Position numbers and translations under genes: made by a program | Part shown: piece by piece, positions 7,314 to 14,100 of the stretch | Layout: each line of letters opens with the position of its first letter | How positions within the stretch are numbered: the first letter of the stretch is position 1 | Assembly (NCBI RefSeq): GCF_019890635.1 | Contig: NZ_JAIOAB010000068.1 | Span: 1-36,212 of the forward strand | From: Streptomyces sennicomposti | GTDB lineage: Bacteria; Actinomycetota; Actinomycetes; Streptomycetales; Streptomycetaceae | Length of the DNA stretch: 36,212 bases | Direction: 5' to 3' | The notes under the pieces: generated by a model | The model's input: only the letters and a program-made list of their open reading frames with translations | Databases searched by the model: none | What the model was told of the DNA's origin: nothing

Positions 7314-7335
7314 ACGGTTCGGGGCCTCGAACCGT
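7314..7335. promoter_or_regulatory. 22-bp near-perfect palindrome between divergent genes
   Basis: Arms ACGGTTCG (7314-7321) and CGAACCGT (7328-7335) are perfectly complementary around a 6-bp centre, GGGCCT, which is itself almost symmetric. It lies 58 bp upstream of the DUF4230 start and 124 bp upstream of the PRPP-synthetase-like gene, so it could be an operator for either or both. Confidence 0.45.
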
Positions 7336-7458
7336 CCGGCGGGGGCACCCGGGGCGCGGGGCGCGGCCCGGGGCCGGGCCGCGCGTACCGGGTCGCGGCC
7401 GGAGCGCGGTCAGTAGCATGGGCCGGGGCCGTCCGAATGATCATGCGAGGAGCGGATC

Positions 7459-8490
7459 GTGCGAGACATCGCGGTGTTCAGCGGCAGTGCCCATCCCCGG
7501 CTCGCGGCCGAGGTCTGCGCCCATCTGGGGGTGCCGCTCAGCCCGACCCGGGTCAGCCGGTTCGCCAACGACTGCCTGGAGGTGCAGCTGCGGGCCAACT
7601 GCCGCGAACGGGACGTGTTCCTGATCCAGCCGCTGGTCAAGCCGGTGCAGGAGCACCTGGTGGAGCTGCTGATGATGTGCGACGCGGCGCGTGGCGCCTC
7701 CGCCGGGCGGATCACCGTCGTGATGCCGCACTACTCCTACGCCCGCTCCGACAAGAAGGACGCCCCGCGCATCTCGCTGGGCGGCCGGCTGGTGGCCGAC
7801 CTGCTGGTCGCGGCGGGCGCGAGCCGGGTGCTGGCGATGACGCTGCACTCCCCGCAGGTGCACGGCTTCTTCTCGGTGCCCGTCGACCATCTGCACGCGC
7901 TGCGGGAACTGGCCGCGCACTTCGGCCGCCACGACCTGTCCCGGACCACCGTCGTCTCGCCGGACCTCGGCAACGCCAAGGAGGCCGCCGCGTTCGCCCG
8001 GCTGATCGGCGCCCAGGTGGCCGCCGGGGCCAAGCAGCGCTACGCCGACGACCGGGTGAGCATCAGCTCGGTCATCGGGGAGGTCGCCGGGCGGGACGTG
8101 ATCGTGCTGGACGACGAGATCGCCAAGGGCAGCACGGTCCTGGAACTGCTGGACCGGCTGCGCGAGTCGGGGCCCCGCTCCATCCGCGTCGCCTGCACCC
8201 ACGGGCTGTTCGCGGCGGGCGCGCTGGAGCGGCTCACCGCGCAGCCGGACGTGCTGGAGGTGGTGTGCACCAACACCGTGCCGGTGCCGGGCGCCGACGG
8301 GACGGGGCAGGACGCGGGCGCGGGGGAGGCGGGGCCGGGGCGGGGCAAGCTGCGGGTGCTGTCCATCGCGCCCGCGCTCGCCGAGGCCGTACGGCGCATC
8401 CACAACGGGGAGTCGGTCAGCGCGCTGTTCGACGCGCCGCGCGACGAGCGGCCGGCCGAGCAGGGTCAGCGGCAGCCGGAGCGCGCCTGA
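7459..8490 (+). CDS. prs: ribose-phosphate pyrophosphokinase-like protein (divergent paralogue)
   Basis: A 343-residue PRPP synthetase family member; the family makes 5-phosphoribosyl-1-pyrophosphate from ribose 5-phosphate and ATP. Family landmarks are RDVFLIQPL, HYSYARSDKK, LHSPQVHGFFSVPVDHL and VVSPDLGNAKEA. The PRPP-binding loop reads VIVLDDEIAKGST, where housekeeping enzymes have DDMIDTAGT-like sequence, and the KRR catalytic motif is KQR. It also carries a Gly/Ala-rich insertion around residues 276-297 and a charged tail. It is therefore likely a secondary, possibly specialised enzyme. The GTG start has GAGGAG 9 nt upstream. Its 3' end overlaps the convergent STAS gene by 25 bp. Confidence 0.85.
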   Translation: MRDIAVFSGSAHPRLAAEVCAHLGVPLSPTRVSRFANDCLEVQLRANCRERDVFLIQPLVKPVQEHLVELLMMCDAARGASAGRITVVMPHYSYARSDKKDAPRISLGGRLVADLLVAAGASRVLAMTLHSPQVHGFFSVPVDHLHALRELAAHFGRHDLSRTTVVSPDLGNAKEAAAFARLIGAQVAAGAKQRYADDRVSISSVIGEVAGRDVIVLDDEIAKGSTVLELLDRLRESGPRSIRVACTHGLFAAGALERLTAQPDVLEVVCTNTVPVPGADGTGQDAGAGEAGPGRGKLRVLSIAPALAEAVRRIHNGESVSALFDAPRDERPAEQGQRQPERA

Positions 8491-8846
8491 GGCCGTTCCA
8501 GGGCCGCCTCCAGGGTCGGCCGCGGAGGCAGCAGCCGGGCCAGGCCGGTGACCTTGAGGACGCGCAGCGTCAGCGGGTGCGTGCACACCAGGCGCAGCTC
8601 GCCCTCGCGGTCCAGGAGCCGGGCGCGGGCGCGGTAGAGCAGGCGCAGCCCGGAGCAGTCGAAGAAGTCCACCCCGCTCAGGTCGATCACCACCCGGGCC
8701 TCGCGGCGGCCGGTCACCCGGTCCAGGAATGGCGTGATCCGTTCGGCCGCGGCGATGTCGATCTCGCCCCGGAACTCCAGCACGATGTGCCCGTGCACCC
8801 GGCGGACGCTCAGCTGCCGGTCGAGCGGCTCGGGAACGTTCGCCAC
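8466..8846 (-). CDS. STAS domain anti-sigma factor antagonist
   Basis: This 126-residue single-domain STAS protein resembles SpoIIAA/RsbV/BldG. The segment VVIDLSGVDFFDCSGLRLLY contains the expected phosphorylatable Ser (S65) followed by GL. Such proteins bind and sequester an anti-sigma kinase when unphosphorylated. GTG 8846 is chosen because GGAGG lies 9 nt upstream and the domain begins soon after. No anti-sigma kinase is adjacent. The stop lies inside the convergent prs-like gene (25-bp overlap). GGGTAA on the minus strand near 8925-8930 resembles a sigma-B-type -10 element, but no clear -35 was found. Confidence 0.88.
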   Translation of the reverse strand: MANVPEPLDRQLSVRRVHGHIVLEFRGEIDIAAAERITPFLDRVTGRREARVVIDLSGVDFFDCSGLRLLYRARARLLDREGELRLVCTHPLTLRVLKVTGLARLLPPRPTLEAALERPQARSGCR

Positions 8847-8958
8847 GACACTTCGCCTCCAACGCTCCGTACGGCGGCGGGACGGGCGGCCACACGGCAC
8901 AACTGCCGTCCCCGCCCCGCAAGTTACCCTCGATCGAGTGAATTCCAGCATGTTCGGT

Positions 8959-8970
8959 TGACATATGTCA
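8959..8970. promoter_or_regulatory. 12-bp perfect palindrome in STAS/VOC intergenic region
   Basis: TGACATATGTCA is a perfect AT-rich palindrome in an otherwise GC-rich 291-bp region between the divergent STAS and VOC genes. It overlaps a TTGACA -35-like hexamer (8958-8963), though no matching -10 follows. Candidate binding site for a dimeric regulator. Confidence 0.4.
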
Positions 8971-9137
8971 TCGGATTGCGACCGAGTCGCGCCGGGCCGT
9001 GCGCGTCTTTGGCCGAGTTCAGCCCCCCGGCGCGGGACCGGGGACGGCCCCGCCGACTGAATCCGCGGGGCGGGGACATCCGGAAGGGAGGGCGGCAGGA
9101 CAACCGGGTACCGCCGCCGGACCCTTCCGGAGAAGAC

Positions 9138-9530
9138 ATGCCATTGGTCACCGCGGGCGTCGTCGTCCTCGACTGCGCCGAGCCGGAGAAACTCGCCGTG
9201 TTCTACAAGGGGCTGCTCGAGGCCGAGGAGACGGACACGAGCGCCAACCTGGTGGAGATCAGGGCCGCCGACGGACTGCGCCTCGCCTTCCGCCGCGACG
9301 CCAACGCCACCCCGCCGAGCTGGCCCCGCCCCGAGAACTCCCTCCAGGCCCACCTGGACTTCCTGGTGGAGGACCTGGACGCGGCGGAGCGCCGGGTGGT
9401 GGAACTCGGCGGCCGTCCCCTGGAGGCCAAGGACGGACCCGGCCCCTACGAGGAACGCGGCTACTCGGACCCGTCCGGCCACACCTTCACCCTGCGCAAC
9501 ACCCGCCAGACGGCTCCGAAACAGGGCTGA
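9138..9530 (+). CDS. VOC superfamily (glyoxalase/bleomycin resistance-like) protein
   Basis: This 130-residue protein contains two beta-alpha-beta-beta-beta modules of the vicinal oxygen chelate fold. Landmarks are VVVLDCAEPEKLAVFYKGLL in the first half, then LQAHLDFLVEDLDAAERRV and YEERGYSDPSGHTFTLRN. This is the common actinobacterial subgroup with unknown substrate. Candidate metal ligands are H in AHLDF and the C-terminal acidic residues. Start ATG 9138; a weak AGAAG precedes it. A strong terminator hairpin follows at 9620-9670. Confidence 0.88.
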   Translation: MPLVTAGVVVLDCAEPEKLAVFYKGLLEAEETDTSANLVEIRAADGLRLAFRRDANATPPSWPRPENSLQAHLDFLVEDLDAAERRVVELGGRPLEAKDGPGPYEERGYSDPSGHTFTLRNTRQTAPKQG

Positions 9531-9619
9531 CCGGCCGCCGAGGGGCTCGGGGGCGGTACGAGGGGGCGCGGTCCGGCCGTTCCGACGGCCCGCGGGCCGG
9601 GCGCGCCCCGCCGCACGGC

Positions 9620-9670
9620 CGCGGGGTCCGCCGGGCGCGTCCCTCAAGACGCCGTCCGGCGGACCCCGCG
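9620..9670. terminator. strong bidirectional hairpin terminator
   Basis: A 15-bp perfect stem (9620-9634 with 9656-9670) encloses a second 5-bp stem (GCGTC/GACGC, 9637-9652) with a CCTCAA loop. It sits between the convergent VOC and DUF4235 genes. No T-run follows, as is usual in Streptomyces. Confidence 0.75.
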
Positions 9671-9692
9671 TGACCGTAAGGGCCCGGAGGGC

Positions 9693-9989
9693 TCAGTCGC
9701 GGCCGTTGTCGTCCTTCGTGGGCCACACGCCCGTCGTCCGCTCGATGGCCTTCGCGCCCGCGCGGTCCACCGCGCTGCGCACCACCGCGAAGATGGCGCC
9801 CTGGACCGCCGCGGCCAGCAGGATCTCGCCCCAGCGGCGGTCCGCGTCCAGCGCGTCGGGGGCGTCGTCCTCGTGCCGTACCGCCTTCCACACGGCGCGG
9901 AACGCCTTCCCGGCGACCGCGCCGCCGGCCCAGCCCAGCACGAAGCCGACCGGCTGGTAGGCGAGCGGGAACTTCTTCTTCTTGGCCAC
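9693..9989 (-). CDS. DUF4235 domain membrane protein
   Basis: This 98-residue protein has a basic N-terminus (AKKKKF) and two hydrophobic stretches, around GFVLGWAGGAVAGKAF and EILLAAAVQGAIFAVVRSAV. Family-typical residues are YQPVGF, the linker DDAPDALDADRRWGE and the ending TTGVWPTKDD. DUF4235 proteins are small actinobacterial membrane proteins of unknown function. GTG 9989 is chosen because AAGGAG lies 7 nt upstream. Longer upstream reading would add Pro/Arg-rich sequence unlike the family. Confidence 0.88.
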   Translation of the reverse strand: MAKKKKFPLAYQPVGFVLGWAGGAVAGKAFRAVWKAVRHEDDAPDALDADRRWGEILLAAAVQGAIFAVVRSAVDRAGAKAIERTTGVWPTKDDNGRD

Positions 9990-10047
9990 CTGTGTCTCCT
10001 TGTTCGGGTGTGTCGGTCGGGCGAAGGGACGCGCGGGCGCCGGGAGG

Positions 10048-11067
10048 TCAGGGCCTGCCCGACGCCGGGACCTCCTCACCGTGCGGCACCGGGCCGGGCG
10101 GCGTCCCCTCGCCGAAGGGACGGCCGCCGAGCTCCTCGCGGTGATGCGGCGTCAGCCATCCGCCGAGGTCGGGCCCGAGGGGCACGATGCGGGTCGGGTT
10201 GATGCCCGTGTGCACCTGGTAGTAGTGCCGCTTGATGTGGTCGAAGTCGACCGTGTCGCCGAATCCGGGCGTCTGGTACAGATCGCGGACGTACGCCCAC
10301 AGCACCGGATTCTCCGCCAGCTTCCAGCGGTTGCACTTGAAGTGTCCGTGATACACGGCGTCGAAACGGACGAGTGTGGTGAACAGCCGGATGTCCGCCT
10401 CGGTGATCGTGTCGCCGACGAGGTAGCGCTGCCGGGCCAGCCGCTCCGCCAGCGCCTCCAGCCGCCGGAACACCCCCGCGCAGGCCGCCTCGTACTCTTC
10501 CTGGCCGGCGGCGAAACCCGCCCGGTACACGCCGTTGTTGACGTCCTCGTACACCTCGGCCGTCACCGCGTCGATCTCGTCGCGCCGCGCCCGCGGATAC
10601 AGGTCCGGCGCCCCCGGCCGGTGCAGCGCGCTCCACTCGGTGGCGAAGTCCAGGGTGATCCGCTGGTAGTCGTTGGTGACCAGCGCCCCGCTCGGCACGT
10701 CCACGATCGCGGGCACGCTCACCCCGCCGGGGTAGTCGGCCTCCCGCCGGTCGTAGGCCTCGCTCAGGTACCGGATGCCGAGCACCGGGTCCCGGCCGTC
10801 CGGATCGAGCGTGAAACGCCAGCTGCGGTCGTCCTGGATCGGGTCGGCGACGGCCAGCGACACGGCGTCCTCCAGGCCGAGCAGCCGCCGCGAGACGAGC
10901 GCCCGGCTCGCCCACGGGCAGGCCCGGCTCACCACCAGCCGGTACCGCCCCGCATCGACCGGCCAGCCGTCCCGGCCGTCGGCGGTGATCCGGTCCGCGA
11001 AGTGGCTCTTGGACCGCTTGAAGGCCTTGTGGCCGTAGGCGCTGTTGCCGTCGCCCGCGTCACCCAT
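10048..11067 (-). CDS. glutathionyl-hydroquinone reductase-like (GST omega-like) protein
   Basis: This 339-residue member of the Xi/YqjG/EcmB-type GST family reduces S-thiolated hydroquinones. The N-terminal thioredoxin fold carries the catalytic Cys in RACPWASR (C50). The middle holds VPAIVDVPSGALVTNDYQRI, and the C-terminal helical domain holds YLVGDTITEADIRLFTTLVR and HFKCNRWKLAENP. Length and motifs match the family well. Since actinobacteria usually make mycothiol rather than glutathione, the natural thiol here may be mycothiol (inference). It diverges from the CDF exporter gene, with about 100 bp between starts. Confidence 0.9.
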   Translation of the reverse strand: MGDAGDGNSAYGHKAFKRSKSHFADRITADGRDGWPVDAGRYRLVVSRACPWASRALVSRRLLGLEDAVSLAVADPIQDDRSWRFTLDPDGRDPVLGIRYLSEAYDRREADYPGGVSVPAIVDVPSGALVTNDYQRITLDFATEWSALHRPGAPDLYPRARRDEIDAVTAEVYEDVNNGVYRAGFAAGQEEYEAACAGVFRRLEALAERLARQRYLVGDTITEADIRLFTTLVRFDAVYHGHFKCNRWKLAENPVLWAYVRDLYQTPGFGDTVDFDHIKRHYYQVHTGINPTRIVPLGPDLGGWLTPHHREELGGRPFGEGTPPGPVPHGEEVPASGRP

Positions 11068-11166
11068 GCCCGTCCTCCCTGCCGTAGCGCTGTCCTGTGG
11101 ACGCGTTCCCCGAAATCGGCCGACGGCACGGTGTGAGCGGCACGGAGCGGGGGCAGTCGGCGAAAC

Positions 11167-12453
11167 GTGAGCGGGACACCCAGCGAGCACGAGACGGACC
11201 ACTCGACGCACCGCACGGACCGGCAGGGGAGGGAGAGCACCACGGAACGCGGCACGGGACACGACCCGGAGCCCGGCACCGGCCGGGGCACACGGCAGGA
11301 CCCGCAACCGAGTACCGGAGGGGACACGGCGCACGATCCCGGACCGAGCGGCGGCCGGGACTCGGCGGACGAGCCGGGACCGAGCAGCGGCGGGGATTCG
11401 GCGCACGAGCCGGGACCGGGCAGCGGCGGGGATTCGGCGCACGACCCGCGGCCGGGCACGGAACGGAGCACCGGGCAGGACACGGGCGCGGGTGCGGGCA
11501 CCGTGGCCGCCGCCGACCGCAAGACCCGCGTCACCGTGCTGGTGGCGCTCCTGGCGAACCTGGTCATCGCCGTCGCCAAGGCCGTCGGCGGGATCGTCGC
11601 GCACTCCCCGGCCCTGCTGTCGGAGGCCGCGCACTCCGTCGCCGACAGCTTCAACGAGATCTTCCTGCTGGCCGCGCTGCGCCGCAGCCGCCGCCCCGCC
11701 GACCGCCGGCACCCCTTCGGCTACGGCAAGGAGCGCTTCTTCTGGTCGCTGCTGGCCGCCGTCGGCATCTTCGTCATGGGCGGCTGCTTCTCCTTCTTCC
11801 AGGGCGTCGAGGCCCTGCGCAACGGCGCCCACGAGGACTTCCTCGGCTACACGGTGGGCCTGATCGTCCTCGGCGTCGCCTTCCTCGCCGAGGGCGTCTC
11901 CCTGCTGCGGGCGCTGCACCAGGTGCGCAAGCAGGGCGGCGGCAGCGGACTGCGCGACCCGGCGCTGCGCACGGTCGTCGCCGAGGACGGCACCGCGGTG
12001 CTCGGCGTCACCCTCGCCATGATCGGCATGGCGCTGCACTGGGCCACCGGGCAGGTCGTGTGGGAGGCCTCCGCCTCGCTCGCCATCGGCGCGCTCCTCG
12101 TCTACGTCGCCTACCGGCTCGGCTGCGACGCCCGCGACCAGCTGATCGGCGAGGCCGCGGACCCGGAGCTGAGCGGCCGGATCGGCGCGCTGCTGCGGGC
12201 GCAGCCCGAGATCGACAGCGTGGAGGCGCTGTTCACCATGAAGATGGGGCTCGACTCCATGCTGGTGGCCGCGCGGATCGACCTGGCCCCCGGCCTGGAC
12301 AGCGAGCGCGTCGAGGAGGTCGCCGTGCGCATCAAGCGCTCCATCGCCCGCACCGTCCCCGACGCGGACCAGATCTTCCTGGACGTCACCGACCGCCCCG
12401 CCGAGGAGGCACGGGAAAGCCCCGCCGCGACGGGGGAACGCGGCGGGGCCTGA
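11167..12453 (+). CDS. cation diffusion facilitator (CDF) family metal exporter
   Basis: Predicted inner-membrane divalent metal/proton antiporter of 428 residues. Residues 1-115 are disordered and rich in Asp, Gly, Pro and His, with four 12-residue repeats. The CDF core spans about 118-325. TM2 has the HxxxD metal site in SEAAHSVADSFNE, followed by HPFGYGKERFFW. TM5 has EDGTAVLGV in place of the usual HxxxD, as in the SLC30A9-like branch. The C-terminal cytoplasmic domain (about 325-410) ends before a short charged tail. The GTG start is weakly supported; initiation further downstream is possible. Confidence 0.9.
   Translation: MSGTPSEHETDHSTHRTDRQGRESTTERGTGHDPEPGTGRGTRQDPQPSTGGDTAHDPGPSGGRDSADEPGPSSGGDSAHEPGPGSGGDSAHDPRPGTERSTGQDTGAGAGTVAAADRKTRVTVLVALLANLVIAVAKAVGGIVAHSPALLSEAAHSVADSFNEIFLLAALRRSRRPADRRHPFGYGKERFFWSLLAAVGIFVMGGCFSFFQGVEALRNGAHEDFLGYTVGLIVLGVAFLAEGVSLLRALHQVRKQGGGSGLRDPALRTVVAEDGTAVLGVTLAMIGMALHWATGQVVWEASASLAIGALLVYVAYRLGCDARDQLIGEAADPELSGRIGALLRAQPEIDSVEALFTMKMGLDSMLVAARIDLAPGLDSERVEEVAVRIKRSIARTVPDADQIFLDVTDRPAEEARESPAATGERGGA
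11320..11463 (+). repeat. four 36-bp tandem repeats inside the CDF gene
   Basis: Units 11320-11355, 11356-11391, 11392-11427 and 11428-11463 encode 12-residue copies of the form GDSAHEPGPGSG. Units 3 and 4 share an identical stretch of about 17 nt at their start. The repeats lie in the disordered N-terminus and keep the reading frame. Confidence 0.8.
12419..12449 (+). terminator. hairpin overlapping the CDF gene stop
   Basis: An 11-bp perfect stem (12419-12429 with 12439-12449, GCCCCGCCGCG type) with a 9-nt loop ends just before the TGA at 12451. It is likely a terminator-like structure protecting against the convergent reductase gene, although it lies within coding sequence. Confidence 0.6.
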
Positions 12454-12507
12454 GGAACGGGTGCCCGGACCGGCCCCGCTCCATGCGCGGCGCGCCCGGG
12501 TTTCTCC

Positions 12508-12957
12508 TCAGTGCCCGTCGGCCGCCTCCAGCACGAACACCGGGATCTCCCGCGAGGTCTTTTCCTGGTACTCGGCGTACGGCGGGAACGCGTCGACCGC
12601 CCGCCGCCACCACTCCGCCTTCTCCGCCCCGGTGACCTCACGGGCCGTCATGTCCCGCTTGACGGGCCCGTCCTGCAACTCCACCCTCGGGTCGGCCTTG
12701 AGGTTGAAGTACCAGAACGGGTGCTGGGGCGCGCCGCCCTGCGAGGCCACCACCGCGTAGCGTCCGTCGTGCTCCACCCGCATCAGCGGGGTCTTGCGGA
12801 GTTTGCCGCTGCGCGCGCCCCGCGTGGTCAGCAGGATCACCGGAAGGCCGGTGTCCCTGAGCGTGGTGCCTTCGGTGCCGCCGGAGCTCTCGTACAACTC
12901 CACCTGCTCCCGCACCCACTCGGTGGGGCTGGGCTCGTACTCGCCCTCAAGAGGCAT
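12508..12957 (-). CDS. F420-dependent (DDN-type) nitroreductase/quinone reductase family protein
   Basis: This 149-residue deazaflavin-dependent oxidoreductase family protein probably binds F420H2 in a split beta-barrel. Landmarks are LLTTRGARSGKLRKTPLMR (about 42-60), the phosphate-binding region of the cofactor; PFWYFNLKADPRVELQDG (80-97); and AFPPYAEYQEKTSREIPVFVLE at the end. Relatives in mycobacteria reduce quinones or nitroimidazoles; the natural substrate here is unknown. It converges with the CDF gene. Confidence 0.9.
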   Translation of the reverse strand: MPLEGEYEPSPTEWVREQVELYESSGGTEGTTLRDTGLPVILLTTRGARSGKLRKTPLMRVEHDGRYAVVASQGGAPQHPFWYFNLKADPRVELQDGPVKRDMTAREVTGAEKAEWWRRAVDAFPPYAEYQEKTSREIPVFVLEAADGH

Positions 12958-13107
12958 GGCGTCCGTCCTCTCCTCGCATCCAGGTGCCCGCTCGCGCGCC
13001 GCACGTCCCGCGGCGGCATCGGCACGCGTCCATCCCTACCACCCGGCCGGTTCCGGAAGGCCGAACCGGCCACCGGACGGCCGTATCCCGCCAGAGCGGC
13101 GCGCGAG

Positions 13108-13161
13108 GGACCACCGTCGAAGCGAGGCCGCCTCGGACCACCGTCGAAGCGGGGCCGCCTC
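13108..13161. repeat. 27-bp direct tandem repeat (two copies)
   Basis: 13108-13134 and 13135-13161 differ by one base. Each contains ACCACCGTCGAAGCG followed by a GC-rich GGCCGCCTC end. They lie in the non-coding stretch 12958-13188 upstream of the DDN-type gene and downstream of the LysE gene. Confidence 0.85.
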
Positions 13162-13188
13162 GCGCCGGTCCCGCCCAGGCCCCTCATC

Positions 13189-13824
13189 TCACCCCGGCGA
13201 CAGCGCCATCCGTACCGCCAGCAGCATGATCACGCCGCTGGACACCAGGGCCGTCGCCAGCCGTCCCCGGGGGCCGGTCAGGGCCCGTCCCAGCAGCGCG
13301 CCGCCCGCGGCCAGCAGCACCTGCCAGCTCGCCGACGCGCCGAACGCCGCCAGCACGAACACGCCCTGCTCCAGCGGGGCCGCCGCGTCACCGGCCGGCG
13401 CGCCGCCGAGGACCAGCGCCGCGAAGTAGACGGCCGTGGCCGGATTCAGGAGGGTGATTCCGAGCAGCCCGAGGTACGCCCGCCCGGCGCCGGGCGGGGG
13501 CGGCTCGGCGCGCACGGCGAGCGGGCGCGCCCGGTGCCGCCGTACGGCGCCCAGCGCGCCCCGCACCGCCAGCGCGGTGAGCACCAGGACCGAGGCCCAG
13601 CGCAGCGGCCCGAGCACCGGCCGCAGCGCACCGGCCAGGGCGGCGCCGCCGAGCACGGCCGGCAGGGCGTAGAGCCCGTCGGCGGTGGCGACGCCGAGCG
13701 CCGCGCACACCCCGGTGCGCAGGGACGTCCGCGCGGTCAGGGAGACCAGATGCGCCCCGACGGCGCCCACCGGCACGGCAACGCCGTACCCGGCGAGCAG
13801 CCCCGCGACCAGCGCGGCCGTCAC
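13189..13824 (-). CDS. LysE family transporter
   Basis: This 211-residue, six-span exporter is of the LysE/RhtB type. Landmarks are GYGVAVPVGAVGAHLVSL at the N-terminus (the family motif around VPVGP), GVATADGLYALPAVLG, and LGITLLNPATAVYFAALVLG with the conserved NP. Substrates of the family are amino acids and related metabolites. GTG 13824 is chosen because the family fold starts directly there. The frame stays open upstream to 14055 but would add an Arg/Pro-rich stretch with no membrane character. It diverges from the P450 gene, and a 19-bp operator-like inverted repeat lies between them. Confidence 0.82.
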   Translation of the reverse strand: MTAALVAGLLAGYGVAVPVGAVGAHLVSLTARTSLRTGVCAALGVATADGLYALPAVLGGAALAGALRPVLGPLRWASVLVLTALAVRGALGAVRRHRARPLAVRAEPPPPGAGRAYLGLLGITLLNPATAVYFAALVLGGAPAGDAAAPLEQGVFVLAAFGASASWQVLLAAGGALLGRALTGPRGRLATALVSSGVIMLLAVRMALSPG

Positions 13825-14039
13825 GAGCGCGGCGGACCGGGCCTTGGGGGGAAACGGGGCTGCTGTCGCCGGCCGGCCGGACGGGCGGCGGACACGGGCG
13901 GCGGCAGGAGGTCCATCGTGGGCATGGCCGGATCCTGCTGGGCGGGCCCCCGCCGCGGCAACCGGTTTACGATGCGAAGGAGAGGCTTGTCGGCCAGATC
14001 CCGCGGATCTCCGATGTGGCCGAACTTCCCGTCGCCCTA

Positions 14040-14058
14040 TAGATGCCTGGGGCATCTA
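14040..14058. promoter_or_regulatory. 19-bp inverted repeat operator upstream of P450
   Basis: TAGATGCC (14040-14047) and GGCATCTA (14051-14058) form perfect 8-bp arms around TGG. A TATAGA -10-like hexamer (14038-14043) overlaps the left arm, so a bound repressor would block it. It lies 43 bp before the P450 start and in the LysE/P450 divergent region. Confidence 0.55.
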
Positions 14059-14100
14059 ATGAAGATCGGCACGACGCACCCTTCGTCTGCGAGGTCTTCC

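Noticed and set aside
6585..9530. 981-codon plus-strand frame running through DUF4230, prs-like, STAS and VOC genes
   Set aside because: Only its last 130 codons (from 9138) make the VOC protein; the rest is antisense or out of frame to recognised genes.
8847..9647. Upstream extension of the STAS frame
   Set aside because: It is antisense to the VOC gene and lacks homology; GTG 8846 with GGAGG gives a normal single-domain STAS protein.
12511..14100. Upstream extension of the P450 frame (about 530 codons)
   Set aside because: It runs antisense to the DDN-type and LysE genes and through repeats. P450 homology starts at ATG 14101, which gives the standard length.
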